Assembly: GCA_041753075.1 (NCBI GenBank)
Contig: JBGSVE010000041.1
Coordinates: forward strand, 1 to 26,696
Length of the DNA stretch: 26,696 bases
From: UBA6163 sp041753075
Lineage (GTDB): Bacteria > Planctomycetota > Planctomycetia > Pirellulales > Pirellulaceae
Direction of reading: 5' to 3'
Within the stretch, counting starts at the first letter, position 1. Every line of letters begins with the position of its first letter. The position numbers and the translations under genes were made by a program. Under the pieces are notes generated by a model that saw nothing but the letters and a program-made list of their open reading frames with translations, was not told the origin of the DNA and searched no databases. This document shows, piece by piece, positions 1-8,407 of the stretch.

Positions 1-2145
1 CGCTTTACCCTCACCGGCGTCGCCTTCGCCCTGCTGGCCTTCGTCCTGCGGCTCGCCCGCTTGGTCGCCGGTGGCAGGTTCGGCTCCGGTGGGCTCCGTC
101 TTGCCGCCGGGATTTGCTCCAGGATTTCCGCTGGTTGCGGGCTTTTCGTCTGACGATTCATTCCCGTCGCTGGGGTCCGATTTCCCTTCACTAAGCTCAG
201 TTTGCGATTGGCCCGACTTGCCGGAATTATCGCCGCTGGAGTCGCTGGCACCTTGGCCATCGCCAGCTTGTTGGCCAGCGGAAGTCTCTTCTTGGCCAGG
301 TGGTTTATCGCCGGACTTGCCGCTGCCGCCGCTGGATTGTTGTTGCTCCGACGGTTGCGGCTTGCCCGAATCGCCGCTGCCGCTGCCCGCCATGCCGCCT
401 TGTTTTCCTTGGTCACCACCTTGCCCGCCGGATGAATCGTCGCTGGACCGTGATGGGTCATCAGGCTTCTTGGCGGGATCAAACTTCGGTAGCGGTTTGC
501 CGCGAGCCGGCTCGGTGACCTTCAAGTTCAACACATCGGAGGCCGTTGAATTGCTCGCCGGTGAATCGTTCTCCTCGTGGCGATTATCTTTCGCGATCGC
601 AGTGACTTGCACACGATCGCCTTCCTTTAACCCAAGCGACTGCGGCGCGAAGGTCCACGTCACTGGGCGGCGTCCGCGTGTTCCCTCCGCAGACGACCAA
701 ACCACTTCGTCAAAAACGTCATCGGCACCGCGGCGAACACGAATCTCGATTTGCTTCAGCCCATAGTCGGGATCTAACGCATCGATTTCGATCTCGGCGG
801 CGGAATTGATCGGCACTTCGACAAGCGGTCCTGGCGGTGCGGTGATCGCGATCTCGGGCGCCAAGTCAGCGATAATGCGAATCGGATAAATGATCGGATC
901 GGCGTTCTCGTTGCCCGCAGCGTCCCAGACATGAACGCGATACGAATCGATCGCCACCGCACCGCTGCTGGGTTTCGGCAACCGCAACGTGAACGACCCG
1001 GCCAACGTCATACCGTCCTCGCCAATCGGCACATCGACCGCGCCACCGGAAACGACAACACGATCCTCAGCAACTCGCGGATTGAATTCGATGCGTGCCC
1101 GTTGGACCGGTCGATTGCAAGTCATCGCGACCACAATTTTTGAATTTTCTTCGCCAACGATCGCACCGCCGGTGCTGGTTCGCGGTCCGATGCGCGTATA
1201 AACCAGCGGTGTGATTTGCACTTCGTTAACCGTCACCGCCGGAACGTCACGCGTCGCGATGCGGAACGGTCCCGCGACGGCGTCACCGGCGACAATGCGA
1301 TATTGCGATTCGAATTCGACCGTCACCGCACCGACATGTCGCCCGGTTTCGGCTTGGTATTGCAGCGCGGCTTGATTGATGAACCCCGAGCCGAATTCGA
1401 TGTGAGGCGAATCGTTGGACGTGACACCAAATAGCCTCGCGGAAATTTCTTGCGGTCGTCCGGCCAAGACTTCGACGTCGCCAGGCGTGACATCCATGAT
1501 CCTGACGCGCCGCGGTGCCTCGATCGACGCGACTGGCAACATCAACCGCTTGGCCGACTCGATCGTGCTCTTGGGACTAAGCATCGCATAGCCAAACGCC
1601 AACGCCATTGCGCCCGCCAAGCCGATCCACCACACCAAGTTGCCACTGGCCTCGCTGGGCACATCGACGTTGTGGCGTTGCAATTGAGCCGCCGCGCGGG
1701 CACCGATCGATCGCACGACGACGCCGCGGACTCCGGCGAGTTCGGAATCACCGCGCAGCGAGACGTAGCTGGTCAATGAGTGGCGCAGTTCCGGCAGGTC
1801 GTGTTCCAAACTGTAGGCCGCGTATTCAGGTTGCACCGTTTTGGAAAACAGCGGGATCACACGTTTGAATAAGTATGCGACCGTCGCTGCAATGACCGAC
1901 AAGAAAGCGATCGTGCGGAACACTCGCCCCGGTGACCACAACCATTGGTCGATCGCGGCCCACAACGTGATCCCGACCAACGCCACGATCACCAGCAACA
2001 ACAGCGATCGCGACAACTCGGCGCGCCACAACGCCGATTGGGCTTCATCGATTCGCGCCGCAATAATCGCCTCGCCCGGATTATTCCGCGGCACAACCGG
2101 AGTTGAGGAATTCGGCGATCGGGAGGAAGTAGCGACGGTTGACAT
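1..2145 (-). CDS. Large DUF4175-like membrane protein with low-complexity tail (3' end outside window)
   Basis: The minus-strand frame is open from an ATG at 2145 to the left edge of the window (715 codons visible), so the C-terminus is missing. Three hydrophobic segments lie at about residues 47-67, 76-94 and 169-189. Between the second and third is a soluble stretch of about 75 residues. After the third come beta-rich, Ig-like regions to about residue 550, and then a long tail rich in Gly, Ser, Gln, Asp and Pro. This layout matches the large planctomycete proteins annotated as DUF4175 or hypothetical, which often lie near MoxR/VWA genes; those neighbours would be outside the window. The upstream ATGs are out of frame, so 2145 is the best start, although no strong Shine-Dalgarno is visible. 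Its function is unknown; an envelope role is inferred from topology only. Confidence 0.8.
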   Translation of the reverse strand, partial: MSTVATSSRSPNSSTPVVPRNNPGEAIIAARIDEAQSALWRAELSRSLLLLVIVALVGITLWAAIDQWLWSPGRVFRTIAFLSVIAATVAYLFKRVIPLFSKTVQPEYAAYSLEHDLPELRHSLTSYVSLRGDSELAGVRGVVVRSIGARAAAQLQRHNVDVPSEASGNLVWWIGLAGAMALAFGYAMLSPKSTIESAKRLMLPVASIEAPRRVRIMDVTPGDVEVLAGRPQEISARLFGVTSNDSPHIEFGSGFINQAALQYQAETGRHVGAVTVEFESQYRIVAGDAVAGPFRIATRDVPAVTVNEVQITPLVYTRIGPRTSTGGAIVGEENSKIVVAMTCNRPVQRARIEFNPRVAEDRVVVSGGAVDVPIGEDGMTLAGSFTLRLPKPSSGAVAIDSYRVHVWDAAGNENADPIIYPIRIIADLAPEIAITAPPGPLVEVPINSAAEIEIDALDPDYGLKQIEIRVRRGADDVFDEVVWSSAEGTRGRRPVTWTFAPQSLGLKEGDRVQVTAIAKDNRHEENDSPASNSTASDVLNLKVTEPARGKPLPKFDPAKKPDDPSRSSDDSSGGQGGDQGKQGGMAGSGSGDSGKPQPSEQQQSSGGSGKSGDKPPGQEETSAGQQAGDGQGASDSSGDNSGKSGQSQTELSEGKSDPSDGNESSDEKPATSGNPGANPGGKTEPTGAEPATGDQAGEPQDEGQQGEGDAGEGKA

Positions 2146-2192
2146 TGGCAAACAGTTCGGCCTCGAGAAACATAGTGAGCACACAAGCCATA

Positions 2193-2198
2193 ATTATA
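2193..2198 (-). promoter_or_regulatory. Possible -10 box for the DUF4175-like gene
   Basis: The minus strand reads TATAAT here, 47 nt upstream of the start codon at 2145. The nearest -35-like TTGACT (2223-2228) is 24 nt away, which is too far for a standard sigma-70 promoter, so this is weak. It lies between the terminator of the preceding antiporter gene and the start of the DUF4175-like gene, where a new promoter would be expected. Confidence 0.25.
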
Positions 2199-2253
2199 GT
2201 GCAAACGCTGCGGTAGCCTGCTAGTCAATTGCCGCAACTTAAATTTCGGGCGA

Positions 2254-2290
2254 CAAAAATTCCCGAACGGCTGCCCCCAACCGTTCGGGA
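2254..2290 (-). terminator. Rho-independent terminator after the antiporter gene
   Basis: A perfect 10-bp inverted repeat (2261-2270 with 2281-2290) encloses a 10-nt loop. On the minus strand it is followed directly by ATTTTTG. It starts 19 nt after the antiporter stop codon at 2310 and so fits an intrinsic terminator for the minus-strand genes. The core (2265-2285) also matches at 19 of 21 bases a unit in the hairpin at 8211-8276, so it belongs to a family dispersed at least within this window. Confidence 0.75.
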
Positions 2291-2309
2291 ACGCAAAAAC
2301 GGATCGCGG

Positions 2310-3917
2310 TTAACCGTCCACCATTCGCACCAGCTCGATCGCGGCGTGTGCTTCTTCGCTGAACACATGCTCGGCACCGGCTTTCTTGATCGCTTTGGCG
2401 TTCTGTGCGTAGCGACAGCGAACGACAATCTGAACCGCCGGATTGGCTTTATGAATCGCCGCAGTCGCGCGGATGGCGACCTCATCGACGGGAACGCAAA
2501 CGATCGCAATCTCCGCATTGTCGACGCCGGCGGAACGGAGCACTTCGGGTGATTCGGCATCGCCCGCCACGGTCGTGATCCCGAATTGGGCAAAGGCTTG
2601 TAGATTCAATGGGTTCAGATCGATCGCACAAATCTCGTGGCCCAGCGTTTCCAGCCGCGACGCGACGGCGCGGCCGACCGGCCCCATGCCGATCACGATC
2701 GCCAACCGCCGTTCATCAGTTTTGCGTTTCAGCGAATCCGTTGCGATCGCCATCGCCGTGTTGTCGGCATCGGCGCGCTTGCGGAATCCGTAACGAATCA
2801 TTAGCGGCGAAACCAGCAACGTGCCGCCCGCGATGGCAAATGCGGTTTGACGTTGTTCCGCAGTGACGACGCCCGCTGAGGCGGCCAGCAAGATCAGCAC
2901 AAACGCAAACTCGCCCACATGGGCCAACCCCAACGCCGGCCCAATGGAACGCTCAAGCGATAAGCCGGTGACCCTCAATGCCAAAGTTGCGGCGGCGGTC
3001 TTGATCACCGTCAGCACCAAAATCGCGGACAGCGCAAAGATCGGATCGCGCAGAATTTCCGCCAAGTTGACGAGTAATCCGAGACTGACAAAAAACACCG
3101 CCGAGAACGCTTCGCGAAACGGCAAAATCAGCGAATCGATTTGCTCGGACCAACGATTGCCGCCAAACACCAACCCCGCAGCGAGCGCACCGATCGCTGG
3201 CGGCAATCCGATCCGGTGCGCCGCCAAGGTCACACCGCCGAGAATTGTCAACGTCAACAGCACCACCAGATCCGGGCTGCGGTGCGTGGTGATGCGGGGA
3301 ATGATTTGTTCAGTCAATAGAACGCGCAAGCCGATCGTCGCGCCCAGGAACACTAAGGATGCGACGGCAAGCTTGATCCACTGGACCGCACCGGTCGCCT
3401 CGCCCTGGTCGCTGAGCAGCGGCACGCACAGCAACAGCGGCACCAGCGCCGCGTCTTGGAACAGCAGCAATGCGATCGAGCGACGACCGGCTTCGGAATT
3501 AGTCTGGCCCAATTCGTTGAGCGCCTTGAAAACCAGCACCGTCGAGCTGAAGGCGACCGCCGAGCCAACCAAGATCGCCGCTGGTGGTTTCCATCCCATC
3601 CACATCAGCAGCAAAGTCACTGGAACCGCCGTGGCAATCAATTGCACCGGACCACCGGTTATCAGGTACCGACTCATTCGCCGCAGTTCTTCCATCGACA
3701 ATTCCAGCCCGATGGAGAACAGCAAAAAAAAGACGCCCAGTTCGGCCAGGTGTTCGATTTCCTTTTGTTCGCTATCGACCCAACCCAAAACCGTGGGGCC
3801 GATCAAAACGCCGACGGCCAAGTAACCCATCAACGGCGTCAACGACCACTTGCGACAAACGATCCCGGCGACCAACCCCGTGGTAAGAATTATCAGCAGT
3901 TCGTCGATGAAGCCCAT
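2310..3917 (-). CDS. CPA2-family monovalent cation:proton antiporter with TrkA-N domain (KefB/KefC-like)
   Basis: This 535-residue protein has the Kef arrangement. The N-terminal 370-380 residues form a membrane domain of about 12 helices with the FSIGLEL segment near residues 67-73. A soluble TrkA-N/RCK domain starts near residue 403, with the nucleotide-binding GMGPVG at 411-416 and an acidic D (IDLNP) at the end of the second strand. Family knowledge says such proteins exchange K+ or Na+ for H+ across the cytoplasmic membrane, gated by ligands bound to the RCK domain. No C-terminal TrkA-C domain is evident after the Rossmann fold. The gene follows uppS at 33 nt on the same strand and is closed by the hairpin at 2261-2290, so it is probably the last gene of a purA-uppS-antiporter unit. 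The transported ion cannot be told from sequence. Confidence 0.92.
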   Translation of the reverse strand: MGFIDELLIILTTGLVAGIVCRKWSLTPLMGYLAVGVLIGPTVLGWVDSEQKEIEHLAELGVFFLLFSIGLELSMEELRRMSRYLITGGPVQLIATAVPVTLLLMWMGWKPPAAILVGSAVAFSSTVLVFKALNELGQTNSEAGRRSIALLLFQDAALVPLLLCVPLLSDQGEATGAVQWIKLAVASLVFLGATIGLRVLLTEQIIPRITTHRSPDLVVLLTLTILGGVTLAAHRIGLPPAIGALAAGLVFGGNRWSEQIDSLILPFREAFSAVFFVSLGLLVNLAEILRDPIFALSAILVLTVIKTAAATLALRVTGLSLERSIGPALGLAHVGEFAFVLILLAASAGVVTAEQRQTAFAIAGGTLLVSPLMIRYGFRKRADADNTAMAIATDSLKRKTDERRLAIVIGMGPVGRAVASRLETLGHEICAIDLNPLNLQAFAQFGITTVAGDAESPEVLRSAGVDNAEIAIVCVPVDEVAIRATAAIHKANPAVQIVVRCRYAQNAKAIKKAGAEHVFSEEAHAAIELVRMVDG

Positions 3918-3950
3918 CGTGTGGGACGGTTCCTTGCCAACGTTTAGTTT

Positions 3951-4667
3951 TTAAATCACGTCATTCACGCCGCCGAAGCGGCGATCGCGAATTGCGTAAT
4001 CCTCGATCGCTTGCAGCAAATCTTCGCGACGAAACTCAGGCCAACCACGCTCGGTCACCCACAACTCGGCGTAGCTGACTTGCCACAACAGGAAGTTGCT
4101 GATCCGCATATCGCCGCCGGTACGAATCAACAAATCGGGATCGGGCAAATCATGCGTATCGAGCCGACTTGAAATCGCCACTTCATCGATCTGATCAATC
4201 CCCAGCACGTCATCTTTCACATCTTGGACAACCCGTCGAACGGCGCGAATCAATTCGTCGCGGCCACCATAATCGATTGCCAACACCAATTTCGTGCCGC
4301 CGTTTTCAGCCGACATCGCGATCGTTTGCTCCATTTCACGGTTCACCGCAGCGGGCAAGCGATCGCGCCGTCCAATCATCCGCAGCACCAAGCGGTGCTC
4401 CATAATCAACTCGCGTTCTTCGACCAAATACTGCTCGAGCAGCGCCATCAAAAAGTCGATCTCGGCCTGCGGTCGCTTCCAATTTTCGCTCGACAAACAA
4501 TACAACGTCAGCGCCTCCAATTTCAACTCGGCGGCCGTCGTGCAAGCCATTCGCACCGTCGAAACACCTCGCCGATGGCCTTCGACGCGTGGCAAGCCGC
4601 GTTGTTGGGCCCAGCGTCCGTTGCCGTCCATGATGATCGCGATGTGCCGCGGTAATTTCTCGCTCAT
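3951..4667 (-). CDS. uppS: Isoprenyl transferase / undecaprenyl diphosphate synthase
   Basis: This 238-residue cis-prenyltransferase builds the long-chain polyprenyl diphosphate carrier used for cell-wall and surface polysaccharide synthesis by adding isopentenyl diphosphate units to farnesyl diphosphate. The N-terminus carries the catalytic IIMDGNGRWA motif with the Mg2+-binding Asp14. The C-terminal signature RTGGDMRISNFLLWQ followed by SYAELW is also present. Length is normal for the family. The start ATG at 4667 lies 6 nt after the purA stop, so the two are probably co-transcribed. Product chain length is inferred from the family. Confidence 0.96.
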   Translation of the reverse strand: MSEKLPRHIAIIMDGNGRWAQQRGLPRVEGHRRGVSTVRMACTTAAELKLEALTLYCLSSENWKRPQAEIDFLMALLEQYLVEERELIMEHRLVLRMIGRRDRLPAAVNREMEQTIAMSAENGGTKLVLAIDYGGRDELIRAVRRVVQDVKDDVLGIDQIDEVAISSRLDTHDLPDPDLLIRTGGDMRISNFLLWQVSYAELWVTERGWPEFRREDLLQAIEDYAIRDRRFGGVNDVI

Positions 4668-4673
4668 CGGAAA

Positions 4674-6005
4674 TTAGGCGTCGGCGATGGCGAGATTGGG
4701 CAGCACCGGTTGATTGGCGGTGAAGATCGTTTGCCGCCGATCCGGACCGACCGACAAAATCCCCACACTGACGCCGACCAATTCTTCGATCCGCTTGATA
4801 TAGGCAATCGCCGCCGGCGGAAAATCATCGACATGCGTGGCGTCGTCGGTCGGCGAATTCCAACCGGCAAGCGTTTCGTAAACCGGTTGGCAACGACGCA
4901 AATCGTCGGCCGAACTGGGCAACCGCGTAATCCGCTCGCCGTCCAAATCGTAGTCGACGCAAATCTTCAATTCCTCGAAATGGCTGAGCACATCCATCAT
5001 CATCAACGACAAATGCGTCGCACCGCTGAGTCTTGCCGTGTAGCGAACCGCCACCGCATCAAACCAACCACATCGCCGCGGCCGTCCGGTCGTCGTCCCA
5101 TACTCGCGACCCAGCTCACGAATTTTATTGCCCGTTTCATCGGTCAACTCAGTCGGAAACGGTCCGCCGCCGACTCGCGTGCTGTACGCCTTGCAAACGC
5201 CGATCACTGTCTTGATCCAACGCGGCGGCACACCTGCACCGGCGCATACGCCGACGCCGCTGCTGTTACTGCTGGTCACAAACGGATACGTGCCGTGGTC
5301 GATATCCAACAACGCACCCTGCGCTCCCTCGAACAACACCTGCTTGCCGTCTTCGAGTTCATCCAAAACAAAGTCGGTCGTGTCGCCAATCATCGGACGC
5401 AAAGTTTCGCCCCACCTGGCGGCCAACTCTTGGACATGCTTGGTTTCGATCGCGGCCAATTCATCGTCGCTCGCTCCCAAGCCCGCCAACACCGCGCGCT
5501 TGGCCTCGGCAACTGTTGCGATGCGTTCATCACGGCTGCTGTCGATCAAATCGGCAACGCGAATCGCATGGGTGCGTCCGACTTTGTCGCGGTAGCAAGG
5601 CCCGATGCCGCGATTGGTGGTGCCAATCGATTCGCCGCGGACCTTTTGGGCGTTGAGCAAGCGGTCTTCGATCATGTGCCAAGGCATGACCAAGTGTGCC
5701 CGTTCGCTGACGCGCAAATTGCGGCGAACGTCGATCCCGCGTTCCAACAATCCGTTCATTTCCTCGATCATCGTCGCCGGATTGATGACGACTCCCGGCG
5801 TGATCAAATTCTGCACATGCGAATGCAAAATGCCGCTGGGAATGTGATGCAATTTGTACGTTTCGCTGCCGGCAACGACCGTATGTCCGGCGTTCGCACC
5901 TCCCTGGTAACGCACGACAATATCAAAACGCGGGGCCAGCAGATCGACGAGTTTCCCCTTGGCCTCATCTCCCCATTGCAAACCAATCACACAGGTTCCA
6001 CTCAC
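4674..6005 (-). CDS. purA: Adenylosuccinate synthase
   Basis: This 443-residue enzyme catalyses GTP-dependent joining of IMP and aspartate, the first committed step to AMP. The N-terminal GTP-binding loop reads GDEAKGK (residues 12-18) where most bacteria have GDEGKGK; the catalytic Asp13 is kept. QGGANAGHT carries the catalytic His43. The C-terminal GPDR segment and overall length are typical. The gene is the first of a minus-strand run with uppS (6-nt gap) and the antiporter. The upstream 327-bp gap holds two long hairpins. The Gly-to-Ala change in the loop may be usual for planctomycetes, but that is memory rather than a search. Confidence 0.97.
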   Translation of the reverse strand: MSGTCVIGLQWGDEAKGKLVDLLAPRFDIVVRYQGGANAGHTVVAGSETYKLHHIPSGILHSHVQNLITPGVVINPATMIEEMNGLLERGIDVRRNLRVSERAHLVMPWHMIEDRLLNAQKVRGESIGTTNRGIGPCYRDKVGRTHAIRVADLIDSSRDERIATVAEAKRAVLAGLGASDDELAAIETKHVQELAARWGETLRPMIGDTTDFVLDELEDGKQVLFEGAQGALLDIDHGTYPFVTSSNSSGVGVCAGAGVPPRWIKTVIGVCKAYSTRVGGGPFPTELTDETGNKIRELGREYGTTTGRPRRCGWFDAVAVRYTARLSGATHLSLMMMDVLSHFEELKICVDYDLDGERITRLPSSADDLRRCQPVYETLAGWNSPTDDATHVDDFPPAAIAYIKRIEELVGVSVGILSVGPDRRQTIFTANQPVLPNLAIADA

Positions 6006-6130
6006 CGCGATCGCTCCAGGGTCAAATAATGGAATTCAATTTTCAATGTTGTGAGCGCCGATCCGCTCACTTGACGAACTTCTTTACGCAGCGCAAGCCC
6101 AAAAGCGTAAGCTGACGACACCGAACTGGC

Positions 6131-6199
6131 AATCAGCCGCCTCGCGATAGCGAGCGGTTCCCGCCATATCAACCGCGTGCTATCGCACTGCGGCTGATT
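6131..6199. repeat. Long hairpin repeat, copy 1
   Basis: The 69-nt unit has arms of 29 nt (6131-6159 and 6171-6199) that pair at 24 of 29 positions around an 11-nt loop. It begins AATCAGCCG and ends CGGCTGATT. A second copy starts 14 nt later. It resembles the palindromic intergenic repeats common in bacterial genomes. Whether it acts as a transcript-end structure or a non-autonomous mobile repeat is unknown. Confidence 0.8.
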
Positions 6200-6212
6200 T
6201 TTGAGCTAAATC

Positions 6213-6280
6213 AATCAGCCGCCTCGCGATTGCGAGCGGTTCCCGCAATACTAACCGCGTGCTATCGCAATACGGCTGAT
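6213..6280. repeat. Long hairpin repeat, copy 2
   Basis: This is the second copy of the element at 6131-6199, in the same orientation, with the same outer arms and internal GCGAGCGGTT and AACCGCGTGC segments. It differs from copy 1 in the loop and at a few arm positions. The two copies form a tandem pair between divergent genes. Confidence 0.8.
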
Positions 6281-6332
6281 CCTAAATTTGACCTGCAACG
6301 CAGCACGAACGGCCTGAGAACAGACAGCGGAA

Positions 6333-7919
6333 ATGAGCATCAACCCAATCGACCTGTCCATCTACGGATTGACCGTTCGCAACATCATTCGCAACGCTAC
6401 ACCGGCGCGACTCTACGAATACGCGATCGCTGACAAACACGCCGCCATCTCGGCCACCGGTGCCCTGGCGACCAGCAGCGGTGACAAAACCGGTCGCAGC
6501 CCCAAAGATAAACGGATCGTCGACGCCCAACCCAGCTCCGAGAATATCTGGTGGGGCGACATCAACATTCGCATGACCGAGCGATCGTTCTTGATCAATC
6601 GCCAACGCGCACTGGACTATCTGAACACGAGAAAACGCATCTTTGTCTTTGACGGGTACGCCGGCTGGGATCCGGCCCATCAAATCCGTGTCCGTGTGAT
6701 CGCCGAAAGCGCCTACCACGCGCTGTTCATGCACAACATGCTGATTCGACCGGCCGGTGAACAATTGCGAAACTTCGGCGAACCCGACTTCGTCATCATC
6801 AACGCCGGGTCTTTTCCCGCCAATCCTTACACCGCGCAGATGACCAGCCGCACGAGTATCGATTTGAACATCGAACAGGGCGAGTTGGTGATTCTGGGAA
6901 CTCAGTACGCCGGTGAAATGAAGAAGGGCGTTTTCACAGTGATGAATTACTTGATGCCCAAGGCCGGCGTCTTGTCGATGCACTGCAGCGCCAACAGTTC
7001 GATCGCCGATCCCGATGACGTGACATTGTTCTTTGGTTTGTCCGGCACCGGCAAGACCACATTGTCAACCGACCGGCATCGCCAATTGATCGGTGACGAC
7101 GAACATTGTTGGACATCGACCGGCGTGTTCAACATCGAAGGCGGCTGCTACGCCAAGGTCATCAATCTTTCGCCCGAAAGCGAACCGGAAATCTATCAAG
7201 CGATTCGTTACGGCGCGGTGCTCGAAAACGTGGTGTACGACGACAGCACGCATGAGGTCAATTACGACGACGCTTCGATCACCGAAAACACTCGCGTCGC
7301 CTATCCGATCGAATTCATCCAGGGTGCCAAGATTCCCTGCGTCGGCGGCCATCCGCGGAACGTGATTTTTTTGACCTGCGATGCGTTTGGCGTGTTGCCG
7401 CCGGTCAGTCGGTTGACCGCCGAGCAAGCGATGTATCACTTCATCAGCGGTTACACGGCCAAGGTCGCGGGCACTGAAATGAACGTCACCGAACCGTCGG
7501 CAACATTCAGCGCCTGCTTCGGTGCGGCGTTCTTGGTTTGGCATCCGGCGAAGTATGCCGAGTTGCTCGCGGAGCAAATTCGCAACCATGAAGTCAACGT
7601 CTGGTTGGTCAACACGGGCTGGAGCGGCGGTGGCTACGGAATCGGCAAACGAATGAAGTTGAAAACGACTCGCGCGATCATCGATGCGATCCACGATGGC
7701 TCGTTGGCCAGTGTACCCAGCAAGATTGATCCGACGTTTCACTTCGCGGTTCCGACGGTTTGCGGTGACGTTCCCGCGTCGACATTGTGGCCGCGCGACG
7801 CTTGGCCCGATCCCGATGCCTACGATGTTATGGCAAAACGTTTGGCCGATTTGTTTCGCGGCAACTTCAAGAAGTTCGAAGCCGGAGCCAGCCCCGAAAT
7901 TATCGCCGCCGGTCCATGA
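6333..7919 (+). CDS. pckA: Phosphoenolpyruvate carboxykinase (ATP)
   Basis: This 528-residue cytoplasmic enzyme converts oxaloacetate and ATP to phosphoenolpyruvate, CO2 and ADP, the entry step of gluconeogenesis. The oxaloacetate-site segment TGRSPKDK is at about residues 53-60 and the kinase-1a P-loop GLSGTGKTTLS at 235-245. The kinase-2 segment GDDEHCW follows near residue 254. The P-loop and length identify the ATP-dependent rather than the GTP-dependent family. The start ATG at 6333 gives the expected N-terminus. The stop overlaps the start of the next small membrane protein (ATGA at 7916-7919), implying translational coupling. Confidence 0.97.
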   Translation: MSINPIDLSIYGLTVRNIIRNATPARLYEYAIADKHAAISATGALATSSGDKTGRSPKDKRIVDAQPSSENIWWGDINIRMTERSFLINRQRALDYLNTRKRIFVFDGYAGWDPAHQIRVRVIAESAYHALFMHNMLIRPAGEQLRNFGEPDFVIINAGSFPANPYTAQMTSRTSIDLNIEQGELVILGTQYAGEMKKGVFTVMNYLMPKAGVLSMHCSANSSIADPDDVTLFFGLSGTGKTTLSTDRHRQLIGDDEHCWTSTGVFNIEGGCYAKVINLSPESEPEIYQAIRYGAVLENVVYDDSTHEVNYDDASITENTRVAYPIEFIQGAKIPCVGGHPRNVIFLTCDAFGVLPPVSRLTAEQAMYHFISGYTAKVAGTEMNVTEPSATFSACFGAAFLVWHPAKYAELLAEQIRNHEVNVWLVNTGWSGGGYGIGKRMKLKTTRAIIDAIHDGSLASVPSKIDPTFHFAVPTVCGDVPASTLWPRDAWPDPDAYDVMAKRLADLFRGNFKKFEAGASPEIIAAGP

Positions 7920-8194
7920 CCAACGAACACACGAAATCAGCAACGCGAGAAGTACGCACGCGGTCGCTGTCGAGCTTGTGGAACGTGGCGATGCAAAGCC
8001 GGCGAACCGTGTTGTTAACCTTGTTCTTGATCACCGGTGCGCTGGGCTTGCCGCTGTTGTGGTACAGCCCCGCATTCTCCAGCGCGGAAAAAACGGTTTG
8101 GTCTGCCGCCGTGATGGCCTACACCGCGGCGCTGGTTGGCTTTACCGCTGCGGTTGTTTATTGGTGTTACCGAGTGATTGTCGAGAGCTTTTAG
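7916..8194 (+). CDS. Small two-helix membrane protein coupled to pckA
   Basis: This 92-residue protein starts at the ATG that overlaps the pckA stop codon (ATGA). The N-terminal 30 residues are polar and basic. They are followed by two hydrophobic segments at about 31-49 and 62-85, so a small integral membrane protein is likely. An open frame extends upstream inside pckA, but that part is Arg-rich and looks like out-of-frame reading, so the coupled ATG is preferred. I do not recognise a family. Its link to PEP carboxykinase is positional only. Confidence 0.65.
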   Translation: MTNEHTKSATREVRTRSLSSLWNVAMQSRRTVLLTLFLITGALGLPLLWYSPAFSSAEKTVWSAAVMAYTAALVGFTAAVVYWCYRVIVESF

Positions 8195-8210
8195 CTTTCT
8201 GGGCGAGGCG

Positions 8211-8276
8211 ATTGTAGAACGGTTGTCCCCAACCGTTTGAGCGGACCCAAACGGTTGGGGACAACAGTTCTACAAT
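8211..8276. repeat. 29-bp inverted repeat of the CCCCAACCG family
   Basis: Arms 8211-8239 and 8248-8276 pair at 28 of 29 positions around an 8-nt loop. Each arm also contains the smaller palindrome AACGGTTGTCCCCAACCGTT, so a cruciform or alternative hairpins are possible. The 21-base core at 8217-8237 matches 19 of 21 bases of the terminator hairpin at 2265-2285. It lies 17 nt after a stop codon and may act as a transcript-end structure, although no T-tract follows. Confidence 0.85.
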
Positions 8277-8407
8277 ATCTTCACGAGATTTTCGGGTGAT
8301 CCTCATCATTCGTGAGCGAAAGCTCTGGGATTCGAGTGATACGATCAATAACTCTGTTGATCGGGCGAGTTTGTCTGGACGTTTTCTTTCGCAAGGAATC
8401 TCGGAAC

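Larger units (their letters stand above)
6006..6332. other. Divergent intergenic region between purA and pckA
   Basis: This 327-bp gap separates the divergent genes purA (minus) and pckA (plus). It must hold both promoters, but I see no convincing -35/-10 pair. Its dominant content is the tandem pair of hairpin elements at 6131-6199 and 6213-6280. No credible open reading frame was seen. Confidence 0.6.

Noticed and set aside
71..766. 231-residue plus-strand open frame, rich in Pro and Ser
   Set aside because: It is the antisense of the Gly/Ser/Gln-rich tail of the minus-strand DUF4175-like gene, whose frame is open throughout.
2863..3825. 320-residue plus-strand open frame
   Set aside because: It is antisense to the antiporter gene and has unnatural Ser/Thr/Ala/Asn-rich composition with no motif.
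4710..6029. 439-residue plus-strand open frame
   Set aside because: It is antisense to purA, which has clear catalytic motifs; the composition (Arg, His, Gln-rich) is typical of out-of-frame reading.
7065..7943. 292-residue minus-strand open frame
   Set aside because: It is antisense to pckA and lacks any recognisable domain.
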